Shown: positions 1 to 5,178, counted from the stretch's first letter. The stretch: DNA of 5,178 nucleotides from an uncultured Acidimicrobiales bacterium (GCA_938091985.1 CALKOE010000297.1:1-5178); one strand, 5' to 3'. The notes: generated by a model from the sequence alone, not told the origin. Numbers and translations: made by a program.

Positions 1-511
1 GATTCCAGTCGCCGACCTTCTGGAGAAACGGGAAACGGTGCTCACGAATCGACACCATCCGCGGCTGACCCACGGCACCCCCGTCGACCTCTTCGATCAG
101 TCGGGTGATCTGTGGGATGTAGCGGTATTCGAGTCCGACCCACGTCAGCGCATCGCGGCCCTCAGCGAGGTCGAGCACCGTGTAGCAATCGTCGACCGTC
201 GTGCACAGCGGCTTCTCGACAAGGACGTGGAGGTCGGTGGCCAACAGGTCGGACAGCACGTCGACATGGGTCATGTTCGGTGACGCCACCACGACGACAT
301 CACACACGTCGCCGGAGATGAGGTCGGCGTGGTCAGCAAAGAGCGCCGCGCCCGGAGCAAGCGCCGATGCCGTCTCGAGGCTGGCCGGATGCGGATCGGA
401 CAGGGCGGTGATCTCGGCACCATCGACGTGGAGAAGGTTGTGGAGGTGTTCGACCCCCATCATCCCGGTTCCGATGATCCCGTAGCGAAGTTCCCGAGAG
501 TTCACGACCAT
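1..511 (-). CDS. Gfo/Idh/MocA-family NAD-binding oxidoreductase or NAD-dependent glycosidase, N-terminal 170 residues (runs off left edge)
   Basis: Reading from an ATG at 511 down to base 1 gives 170 open codons with no stop, so the C-terminal part lies outside the window. Residues 11-19 (GIIGTGMMG) hold the GxGxxG Rossmann turn. Asp39 ends the second strand (ALSDP), the position that usually favours NAD(H) over NADP(H). Residues 98-101 (VEKP) are the family's conserved EKP motif with Lys100. The (beta/alpha) NAD domain is followed by the start of the second domain (EYRYIP, then REHRFPF at about 156-162). Known family members oxidise or reduce sugars and inositols, and some use NAD+ transiently as glycosidases. 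An in-frame stop at 524-526 limits the start to ATG 511 or GTG 505, and neither has a clear Shine-Dalgarno. The gene is divergent from the aldo/keto reductase, 21 bp away, suggesting shared control. The family is certain; the substrate is not. A sugar, or a sulfosugar given the neighbours, is inferred. Confidence 0.93.
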   Translation of the reverse strand, partial: MVVNSRELRYGIIGTGMMGVEHLHNLLHVDGAEITALSDPHPASLETASALAPGAALFADHADLISGDVCDVVVVASPNMTHVDVLSDLLATDLHVLVEKPLCTTVDDCYTVLDLAEGRDALTWVGLEYRYIPQITRLIEEVDGGAVGQPRMVSIREHRFPFLQKVGDWN

Positions 512-519
512 GAGATGAG

Positions 520-532
520 TAGCTTACGAGCA
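520..532 (+). promoter_or_regulatory. Putative -10 element of a leaderless promoter for the aldo/keto reductase operon
   Basis: TAGCTT at 520-525 matches the actinobacterial -10 pattern TAnnnT. It ends exactly 7 nt before the ATG at 533, which would place transcription initiation at or next to the start codon. No Shine-Dalgarno precedes that ATG, consistent with a leaderless mRNA. I see no convincing -35 hexamer 16-18 bp upstream. The assignment rests on pattern and spacing only. Confidence 0.45.
521..526 (-). promoter_or_regulatory. Putative -10 element for the divergent Gfo/Idh/MocA gene, overlapping the opposite -10
   Basis: On the minus strand the same bases read TAAGCT, again TAnnnT, ending 9 nt before the ATG at 511. 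A start point 6-8 nt downstream would leave an almost absent leader. The element lies inside GTAGCTTAC (519-527), whose outer arms GTA/TAC are symmetric, so one AT-rich site could serve both genes. A TTGATC at 547-552 resembles a -35 but sits about 20 bp away, which is too far to count as support. Confidence 0.35.
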
Positions 533-1435
533 ATGACAGATTCGCTGATCAACGCCGGGCCTCGCAGAATCGGGGAGTTCGAAGTCGGCCCGCTCGCCTA
601 TGGCTGCTGGCGCTTCACGACCGATTCGGTCGACGACGCGAGGGGCCTGATCGAGACAGCGCTCGATCTCGGGATGAACCTCGTCGACAATGCCGATGTC
701 TACGGGTTCGACTGGGGCGGCTCGGGATTCGGAGCCAACGAGGAGCTCCTCGGACGCGTCATCTCCTCGGCCCCCGAACTGCGCGACCGCATGGTGCTCT
801 CCACCAAAGGCGGCATCATCCCGCCGCTGCCCTACGACTCGAGCGCCGCCTATCTGGAAGCCGCATGCGATGCCAGCCTGCGCCGGCTGCAGACCGACGC
901 GATCGATCTGTATCAAATCCATCGACCCGACTTGCTCGCCCACCCGGCTGAGGTCGCGGCCACGCTCGCCGCACTGCGTGAGAAGGGCAAGATCCGCGAG
1001 GTCGGCATCTCCAACCACACCCCCGCGCAACACGAGGCCCTCGCCGCGCACCTGCCGTTCCCGCTCGCCACAACACAGCCCGAGTACTCCCCTGCCACGC
1101 TCGCTCCGCTGCGTGACGGCACGTTCGATCTCTGCATGCGCGAGGGCGTCGTGCCGCTCGCGTGGAGCCCGCTCGGCGGCGGACGCTTGATCAGCGGCGA
1201 GGGCGTGCGTCCCGATCTGATCACGCTGCTCGACCAACTCGCCGAGCGTGAGGGTGTCGATCGTGCGGCCATCTGTATCGCCTTCGTGCTCGCTCACCCG
1301 GCCGCACCGGTCGCGATCCTCGGCACGCAGACCCCGGCCCGCCTCGAGGCGGGCGTCGCCGCCCTCGGCGTCCACCTCGACCGCAGTGATGTCTACGCGA
1401 TCATCCAGGCCAGCGAAGGCGTCGCACTTCCGTGA
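533..1435 (+). CDS. Aldo/keto reductase, YdhF/SmoB-like (300 aa)
   Basis: This is an NAD(P)H-dependent carbonyl reductase of the AKR superfamily with a (beta/alpha)8 barrel, presumably cytoplasmic. The catalytic tetrad is visible: Asp52 and Tyr57 in VDNADVYG, Lys92 in LSTKGG, and His130 in QIHRPD. Cofactor-side motifs follow in the expected order: VGISNHTPAQ (about 157-166), TTQPEYSP (180-187), AWSPLGGGRL (210-219) and AILGTQTPAR (261-270). The length of 300 aa is normal for YdhF-type AKRs, and from memory the C-terminal half closely resembles SmoB, the 6-oxo-glucose reductase of sulfoquinovose catabolism. The ATG at 533 was chosen because it gives the usual AKR N-terminus and follows a -10-like hexamer by 7 nt. 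ATG 515 would add six residues. The frame stays open further upstream, but only as the antisense of the divergent gene. The stop overlaps the next gene's start (GTGA), so the two are probably co-translated. The family is certain; the sulfosugar-derived aldehyde substrate is inferred. Confidence 0.95.
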   Translation: MTDSLINAGPRRIGEFEVGPLAYGCWRFTTDSVDDARGLIETALDLGMNLVDNADVYGFDWGGSGFGANEELLGRVISSAPELRDRMVLSTKGGIIPPLPYDSSAAYLEAACDASLRRLQTDAIDLYQIHRPDLLAHPAEVAATLAALREKGKIREVGISNHTPAQHEALAAHLPFPLATTQPEYSPATLAPLRDGTFDLCMREGVVPLAWSPLGGGRLISGEGVRPDLITLLDQLAEREGVDRAAICIAFVLAHPAAPVAILGTQTPARLEAGVAALGVHLDRSDVYAIIQASEGVALP

Positions 1436-2517
1436 ACGACGTGCCCATGAGCGACCCGGTCGAGATCTCCTGGTTCGCCGCCCTCTGCGACGACGACTAC
1501 GAGTTTCTCGGAGTACCCAACGCTGACTTGCGCAGCTCGTGGCAACACTGCCGAGACATCGCCCTCACCGCCGACCGCAACGGCTTCGACAACATCTTGT
1601 TGCCCTCCGGCTACCAGCTCGGCATCGACTCGGTGGCGTTCGCCGGCGGTATCGGTCCGCTCACCGAGCAGATCCATCTGCTCCTCGCGGTTCGCATCGG
1701 AGAGATGTGGCTTCCTCAGCTCGCTCGTCAGCTCGCCACGCTCGATCAGATGGTCGACGGTCGACTGACGATCAACATCATCTCGTCCGACATGCCCGGC
1801 CAGTCCCTCGACAGCGAGCCCCGATATCGGCGCACGCTCGAGTTCATGCACGGCCTGCGCACCCTCCTCGACGGTGAACATCTCGAGGCCGATGGCGACT
1901 TCGTCGACTTCGATCTCGACCCGCCCCGCATCGTCGGGGAGAACCCGGGCTGTCCGCCCATGTACTTCGGCGGCTTCTCAGATGCAGCGAAGGAGACCGC
2001 AGCGGAGGCGGCCGACGTCTTCCTCACCTGGCCCGACACCGTCGCCGCGGTCGGCGAGACGATCGCAGACATGCAGGCTCGAGCCACGCGGTTCGATCGC
2101 ACCCTTCGTTACGGGCTTCGGGCCCACATGATCGTGCGCAAAACCGAAGCCGAGGCGCGGGCCGCGGCCGACCGACTCATCTCCAAACTCGACGACGACA
2201 CCGGCACCGCCATCCGCAACAAGTCGCTCGACGCGACATCGGTCGGTGTCTCCCGCCAGGCCGACCTACGCGACGGCGCCGACGACGACGGCTACGCCGA
2301 AGAGAACCTGTGGACCGGTGTGGGGCGCGCCCGCAGCGGCGCCGGCGCGGCGATCGTGGGCGACCCCGATCAGGTGGTCGCCAAACTGCGCGCCTACCAA
2401 GCGGTCGGCGTCGACGCGTTCATCTTGTCGGGTTACACCCACGTGGCCGAGTGCGACCTCGTCGCCGAGCACGTGCTCCCGGCGATCGACCACGCCCCGC
2501 TCAAGCCGCGGTTCTAA
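1432..2517 (+). CDS. SsuD-like FMNH2-dependent (LLM-class) monooxygenase (361 aa)
   Basis: This is a bacterial-luciferase-like TIM-barrel protein of the alkanesulfonate monooxygenase group. These enzymes use FMNH2 from a separate reductase plus O2 to cleave a C-S bond, releasing sulfite and an aldehyde. By recalled comparison with E. coli SsuD (381 aa), Arg226, His228, Arg297 and Tyr331 correspond to Arg230 and His232 (YGLRAHMIVR), Arg301 (WTGVGRARSGAG) and Tyr335 (LSGYTH), all at a constant +4 offset. The phosphate-site region YFGGFSDAA (178-186) and LTW (198-200) are also shared. The position of SsuD Cys54 is Leu63 here (PSGYQLG), suggesting a different substrate pocket. The GTG at 1432 overlaps the upstream TGA by 4 bp; ATG 1447 is an alternative start. 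A GAAGG at 1415-1419 is rather far from the GTG for a Shine-Dalgarno. The substrate could be an alkanesulfonate, sulfoquinovose or a sulfone. No flavin reductase gene is in the window. Confidence 0.94.
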   Translation: MNDVPMSDPVEISWFAALCDDDYEFLGVPNADLRSSWQHCRDIALTADRNGFDNILLPSGYQLGIDSVAFAGGIGPLTEQIHLLLAVRIGEMWLPQLARQLATLDQMVDGRLTINIISSDMPGQSLDSEPRYRRTLEFMHGLRTLLDGEHLEADGDFVDFDLDPPRIVGENPGCPPMYFGGFSDAAKETAAEAADVFLTWPDTVAAVGETIADMQARATRFDRTLRYGLRAHMIVRKTEAEARAAADRLISKLDDDTGTAIRNKSLDATSVGVSRQADLRDGADDDGYAEENLWTGVGRARSGAGAAIVGDPDQVVAKLRAYQAVGVDAFILSGYTHVAECDLVAEHVLPAIDHAPLKPRF

Positions 2518-3689
2518 CTGATCCGCTGGATCAGCGTGCCGGTGCCGAGTCCGCCACCGCAGCACATGGAGATCAGTCCCCACTCGCCACCGGTGCGCTC
2601 CAGTTCGTGGAGCGCCTTCGTTGTGAGGATGCAACCAGTGCCACCGAGCGGGTGACCTAGGGCGATCGCGCCACCGTTGGGGTTGGTCTTCTCGAGGTCG
2701 GCGCCGGTGGCCTTGGCCCAGGCCAGCACCACGGAGGCGAACGCCTCGTTGACCTCGAACACATCGACATCGTCGATCGAGATGCCTTCACGAGTGAGCA
2801 CTCGCTCGGTGGCCGGAATGGGGCCCTCGAGCATGAGTACCGGGTCGCAGCCGACCAGTGCGGTCTGCGCGATGCGAGCCTTGGGGGTGAGCCCGAGCTC
2901 CGCGGCCTTCTCAGCCGACATCATCAGCACTGCGGCAGCACCGTCGGAGATCTGCGACGAGGTGCCCGCTGTGTGAATGCCGTCCTCGCGTGCGACGGGC
3001 TTGAGGTTGGCCAGCGCTTCGCGGCTGGTGTCGCGCGGCACTTCGTCGCGCGTGAATTCGACGCTGTCGCCGGTCTTCTTGCCCTCCTCGTCGACCACGA
3101 CCGCCTGAACCGGCACGATCTGCGTCTCGAACCGGCCCTCTTCACGAGCGCGGGCCGCGCGTTCCTGTGATTCCAGACCGAACGCGTCGGTGTCGTCACG
3201 GGTGATCCCGTACTTCGTCGCGATCCGCTCTGCCCCTTCGAACTGCGAGGTGAACTCGTAGTGCTCGAAGTAACTGCGGCTGACCGGGCGACCCGGCCCG
3301 TTGGCCGTGTTGGACCCGACTGGCAGCATCGTCATCACTTCGACGCCGCAGGCGAGCACCACGTCTTCCACGCCGGACGCAATCAAGGAGTAGCCGAGGT
3401 TCACCGCATGTTGCGACGACCCACACTGCGAGTCGACAGTGGAGCAGGCGGTGTTCTCGTCGCCGCCGTGGCTCAGCCATGCAGTGCGGGTGATGTTCAT
3501 CCCCTGTGCACCGATCTGGTTGATGCATCCACCGACCACCTGATCGACGGCGCTGCTGTCGACACCGGCTCGGTCGAGACACGCCATCTGTACCGGTCCG
3601 AGCAAGTCCGACGGGTGGGTGTGGCCGAGCGTTCCGTTCTTCTTGCCGACGGCGGATCGGACGGCTTCGACGATGACGACTTCGGTCAT
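2514..3689 (-). CDS. Acetyl-CoA C-acyltransferase (thiolase), FadA5-like (391 aa)
   Basis: This is a degradative-type thiolase, which cleaves 3-ketoacyl-CoA with CoA to give acetyl-CoA and a shortened acyl-CoA. The catalytic residues are present: nucleophile Cys89 in VDSQCGSS, His346 in GHPLGG, and the acid/base Cys376 in MCCGGG, plus the NEAF motif at 314-317 and GGAIALGHP at 339-347. Segments such as IHTAGTSSQISDGAAAVL (238-255) and GLESQ (171-175) match, from memory, M. tuberculosis FadA5, the steroid side-chain thiolase, which is also 391 aa. Other lipid 3-ketoacyl-CoAs are equally possible substrates. The start is fixed by AGGAG at 3699-3703, 9 nt before the ATG at 3689; the open frame upstream does not resemble a thiolase N-terminus. 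The gene is divergent from the ferritin-like gene. Its TAG overlaps the TAA of the convergent monooxygenase gene. The second cysteine, Cys377, sits where Ile or Ala is usual and is probably neutral. Confidence 0.95.
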   Translation of the reverse strand: MTEVVIVEAVRSAVGKKNGTLGHTHPSDLLGPVQMACLDRAGVDSSAVDQVVGGCINQIGAQGMNITRTAWLSHGGDENTACSTVDSQCGSSQHAVNLGYSLIASGVEDVVLACGVEVMTMLPVGSNTANGPGRPVSRSYFEHYEFTSQFEGAERIATKYGITRDDTDAFGLESQERAARAREEGRFETQIVPVQAVVVDEEGKKTGDSVEFTRDEVPRDTSREALANLKPVAREDGIHTAGTSSQISDGAAAVLMMSAEKAAELGLTPKARIAQTALVGCDPVLMLEGPIPATERVLTREGISIDDVDVFEVNEAFASVVLAWAKATGADLEKTNPNGGAIALGHPLGGTGCILTTKALHELERTGGEWGLISMCCGGGLGTGTLIQRIS

Positions 3690-3698
3690 TTTGCAGAT

Positions 3699-3703
3699 CT
3701 CCT
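3699..3703 (-). promoter_or_regulatory. Shine-Dalgarno of the thiolase gene
   Basis: AGGAG on the minus strand (CTCCT on the plus strand) lies 9 nt upstream of the ATG at 3689. It decides the start and rules out the 20-residue N-terminal extension that the open frame would allow. It is the only strong Shine-Dalgarno before a gene start in this window. Confidence 0.75.
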
Positions 3704-3762
3704 GAAACGGGCGGTGCCCCAGCGTGATCCGCCATCGACTCGAACGCAACCCGGCGGGGCTC

Positions 3763-3775
3763 TACCCTCGCGGCC
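3763..3775 (+). promoter_or_regulatory. Putative -10 element of a leaderless promoter for the ferritin-like gene
   Basis: TACCCT at 3763-3768 fits TAnnnT and ends 7 nt before the ATG at 3776, the same spacing as at 520-533. No Shine-Dalgarno precedes the ATG. TCGAAC at 3740-3745 lies 17 bp upstream but matches TTGACA at only three of six positions, so -35 support is weak. Confidence 0.5.
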
Positions 3776-4885
3776 ATGACCGATGTGGAAGCACCCAGCA
3801 CCGCCGAGATGAACGCGGACATCAAGCTGATCACCGACAACGCCGAGCGCATCTTCACGTGGAAGTACGACCGTGAACGAGACCAGCTCATCACGCTCTA
3901 CAACAAGGCGATGGCGTCCCAGTGGGATTCGATCAACGATCTCGACTGGGCGACCGACGTCGACCCCGAGTTCCTGGTCGCCACGACGCAGCGCGACAAC
4001 GTCACCGTGGAGCTCGCCCGCGCAGCGAAGGACCTGCCCGGTTCGCCCTTCAAGAACTGGGGTGAGAAGGAGTTCACCCAACTCTCGATCGAGTCGCTCA
4101 AGGCCACCCTCAGCCAGTTCATGCACGGCGAGCAGGGAGCGATGATGGTTGCGGCGAAGATCGTCGAGACCGTGCCGTGGATCGATGCGAAGTACTACGC
4201 CGCCACCCAGACGATGGACGAGGCCCGCCACACCGAGGTGTTCGCGAAGTACCTCCACACCAAGCTCGGCGACCCCTACCCAATGAGTCCCTACCTGGAG
4301 GAACAGATCCAGGTGCTCGTGGAGGACGACCGGTGGGACATCTCCTACCTCGGCATGCAGATCATCATCGAGTCGCTCGCGTTGGCGGCCTTCGGGCAGA
4401 TGCTGCGGGTCACCGAGGAGCCGCTGCTCAAGAAGCTCCTGCGCTACGTGCTGAGCGATGAAGCTCGCCACGTGGCCTTTGGCATCTTGTCGCTGAGCGA
4501 ACTCTACGAGAACCTCACATCGGCCGAGCTGCTCGACCGTCAGGAGTTCATGGCCGAGAACACGATCCGTAACCGCACTCGCTCGACCACTCCGGAGATC
4601 TGGGAGCGCATGGGCGTGTCTGCCAAGGAGGCGACGCCGTTCCTCATGGAAGCTGCCTCCACGCTCGATCGCTCCTACTTCACCGGCTTCCAGACCGCGT
4701 TCTTCTCGAAGCTCGTGCCCAACACCCGCAAGCTCGGCCTGCTCGACGCCAACGACGGCCACCTCCGCAAGCTGTGGGGCGAGGCCGGCATGCTCGAGTG
4801 GGAGTTCGCCGACAACACCGCCGACGACTACGACACCTACGACGCAGTAGCCGCCGACCGAGCCGCCGCTACAACTGGAGTCTGA
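3776..4885 (+). CDS. Ferritin-like diiron-site protein of unknown substrate (369 aa)
   Basis: This is a soluble, mostly helical protein with the ligand pattern of the ferritin/ribonucleotide-reductase-R2-like superfamily. Predicted metal ligands are Glu119 (HGEQGA), Glu149 and His152 (DEARH), Glu199 (IIIESLA), and Glu229 and His232 (a second DEARH). That gives two E-x29-E-x2-H units exactly 80 residues apart, which would assemble a carboxylate-bridged diiron centre in a four-helix bundle. Relatives include fatty-acid desaturases, N-oxygenases, R2 proteins and uncharacterised actinobacterial ferritin-like proteins. I cannot place this one more precisely; an oxidase or oxygenase role is inference. 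The N-terminal roughly 100 residues are helical and charged, and the last 25 are acidic then Ala-rich, probably disordered. There is no signal peptide or membrane segment. The start at ATG 3776 follows a -10-like hexamer by 7 nt. The divergent thiolase may be co-regulated. Expression as a monocistron is likely, since the next gene is convergent. Confidence 0.88.
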   Translation: MTDVEAPSTAEMNADIKLITDNAERIFTWKYDRERDQLITLYNKAMASQWDSINDLDWATDVDPEFLVATTQRDNVTVELARAAKDLPGSPFKNWGEKEFTQLSIESLKATLSQFMHGEQGAMMVAAKIVETVPWIDAKYYAATQTMDEARHTEVFAKYLHTKLGDPYPMSPYLEEQIQVLVEDDRWDISYLGMQIIIESLALAAFGQMLRVTEEPLLKKLLRYVLSDEARHVAFGILSLSELYENLTSAELLDRQEFMAENTIRNRTRSTTPEIWERMGVSAKEATPFLMEAASTLDRSYFTGFQTAFFSKLVPNTRKLGLLDANDGHLRKLWGEAGMLEWEFADNTADDYDTYDAVAADRAAATTGV

Positions 4886-4899
4886 CCCCCGCTACAACT
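4866..4899. repeat. 11-bp direct repeat straddling the stop codon of the ferritin-like gene
   Basis: CCGCTACAACT occurs at 4866-4876 and again at 4889-4899, a 23-bp period, with the TGA stop (4883-4885) between them. The copies are in different reading frames, so codon use does not explain the match. It may be a small local duplication or chance. No hairpin with a U-run is present here, so I do not call a terminator. Confidence 0.5.
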
Positions 4900-4908
4900 C
4901 CCGCCGAG

Positions 4909-5178
4909 TCAGGCCGGGGTGAGCCGGAAGGCCAGTCGGCGGATCGCTGCACCCCACAGCCCGCCGACTGCTGCATTGGCGGCACCGAGCAAGGCGACGA
5001 GCGGACGCTCGGCGAGCGAGATGTCTGCGTGGCTGATGAGTAGAAGTGACCAGACCACCGCACCCGCCGCGACCGAGATCCACCACCGAGTGAATACGGA
5101 AACCAGCGCGCCGATCAGGATCATCGTCGGGACCACGACGAAGATGATTCCTCGCCTCGCCGGCACACGCAATGGGTG
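4909..5178 (-). CDS. Small hypothetical membrane protein, possibly partial at the right edge
   Basis: I do not recognise a family. The frame is open from the right edge to a TGA at 4909-4911. Possible starts inside the window are TTG 5172 (87 aa) and GTG 5166 (85 aa), neither with a visible ribosome site because the sequence ends there, so the true start may lie outside. Numbering from TTG 5172, three hydrophobic stretches at about residues 9-27, 30-47 and 57-77 look like membrane helices. A basic N-terminus (RVPARR) and a basic C-terminal loop (RRLAFR) would favour cytoplasmic placement of both ends, although an odd number of helices conflicts with that. The gene is convergent with the ferritin-like gene, with only 23 bp between the stops. 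The hydrophobic pattern and lack of a competing gene support it as real, but a short frame in GC-rich DNA keeps confidence moderate. Confidence 0.6.
   Translation of the reverse strand, partial: HPLRVPARRGIIFVVVPTMILIGALVSVFTRWWISVAAGAVVWSLLLISHADISLAERPLVALLGAANAAVGGLWGAAIRRLAFRLTPA

Larger units (their letters stand above)
3690..3775. promoter_or_regulatory. Divergent intergenic region between the thiolase and ferritin-like genes
   Basis: These 86 bp must carry the promoters of both flanking genes. On the plus strand TACCCT is a plausible -10. On the minus strand I found no TAnnnT at a usable distance, so the thiolase promoter is unassigned. GCCCC (3716-3720) and GGGGC (3756-3760) are complementary, but they are short and 35 bp apart. 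No operator-like palindrome stands out. Confidence 0.5.

Noticed and set aside
38..485. Overlapping plus-strand open frames at the left edge
   Set aside because: The minus strand here encodes a clear Rossmann-fold protein with GxGxxG and EKP motifs. The plus-strand frames are its complements.
329..532. N-terminal extension of the aldo/keto reductase to an ATG at 329
   Set aside because: The extra 68 residues are antisense to the divergent Gfo/Idh/MocA gene and precede the normal AKR N-terminus; the ATG at 533 fits the family.
524..1375. Minus-strand open frame (283 codons) opposite the aldo/keto reductase
   Set aside because: It is the antisense of a gene with a complete AKR catalytic tetrad, and its composition is low-complexity Arg/Glu/Gly with no motif.
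1393..1881. Minus-strand open frame opposite the start of the monooxygenase gene
   Set aside because: It is a shadow of the SsuD-like coding sequence, with no domain and no start signal.
3690..3749. 20-residue N-terminal extension of the thiolase
   Set aside because: The AGGAG Shine-Dalgarno at 3699-3703 lies inside this stretch, and the thiolase fold begins at TEVVIVEAVRS right after the ATG at 3689.
3716..3760. GCCCC/GGGGC inverted repeat in the intergenic region
   Set aside because: A 5-bp stem with a 35-bp loop in GC-rich DNA is expected by chance, and there is no adjacent U-run or known operator pattern.
3261..3779. Plus-strand open frame opposite the thiolase N-terminal half
   Set aside because: It is the antisense of well-supported thiolase coding sequence and has no recognisable protein features.
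3686..4762. Long minus-strand open frame (358 codons) opposite the ferritin-like gene
   Set aside because: It is the antisense of a gene with clear diiron motifs. Its translation is Leu/Glu/Val/Arg-rich without a recognisable domain, as expected from GC-biased third positions on the other strand.
4846..4872. GTAGC/GCTAC inverted repeat as a terminator for the ferritin-like gene
   Set aside because: It has only five pairs, lies within the coding sequence in Ala codons, and has no following T-run.
1..5178. tRNA, rRNA, CRISPR, insertion sequence or attachment site
   Set aside because: Nearly all bases are accounted for by protein-coding genes. No cloverleaf, spaced repeats, transposase motif or terminal inverted repeats were seen.

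Overview
The window is GC-rich and densely coding, with no mobile element, RNA gene or CRISPR array visible. The protein families, the GC-biased codon use, the start codons that directly follow TAnnnT hexamers, and a thiolase resembling mycobacterial FadA5 all suggest a high-GC actinobacterium. An environmental Acidimicrobiia-type lineage would fit, but this is inference and cannot be settled from this sequence.

Layout. (1) Positions 1-511, minus strand: the N-terminal half of a Gfo/Idh/MocA-family NAD-binding protein that runs off the left edge. (2) A 21-bp divergent gap whose central TAGCTTA can be read as a -10 hexamer on both strands. (3) Positions 533-2517, plus strand: a two-gene operon with a GTGA overlap, encoding an aldo/keto reductase and an SsuD-like FMNH2-dependent monooxygenase. 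(4) Positions 2514-3689, minus strand: a FadA5-like thiolase, convergent with the monooxygenase gene and overlapping its stop codon by 4 bp. (5) An 86-bp divergent intergenic region, then 3776-4885, plus strand: a ferritin-like protein with six apparent diiron ligands. (6) From 4909 to the right edge, minus strand: a small hydrophobic protein, possibly cut by the window edge.

How the genes may work together. Families 1 and 3 together are the most interesting part. A Gfo/Idh/MocA protein, a YdhF/SmoB-type aldo/keto reductase and an SsuD-type monooxygenase match the enzyme types known from oxidative desulfonation of sulfoquinovose: an NAD+-dependent sulfoquinovosidase, an FMNH2-dependent C-S bond-cleaving monooxygenase, and an AKR that reduces 6-oxo-glucose to glucose. 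The flavin reductase and transporter that such a pathway needs are not in the window, so this remains a hypothesis. The thiolase and the ferritin-like gene are divergently transcribed and look like a separate unit, possibly lipid or steroid side-chain metabolism for the thiolase. No specific function can be assigned to the diiron protein.
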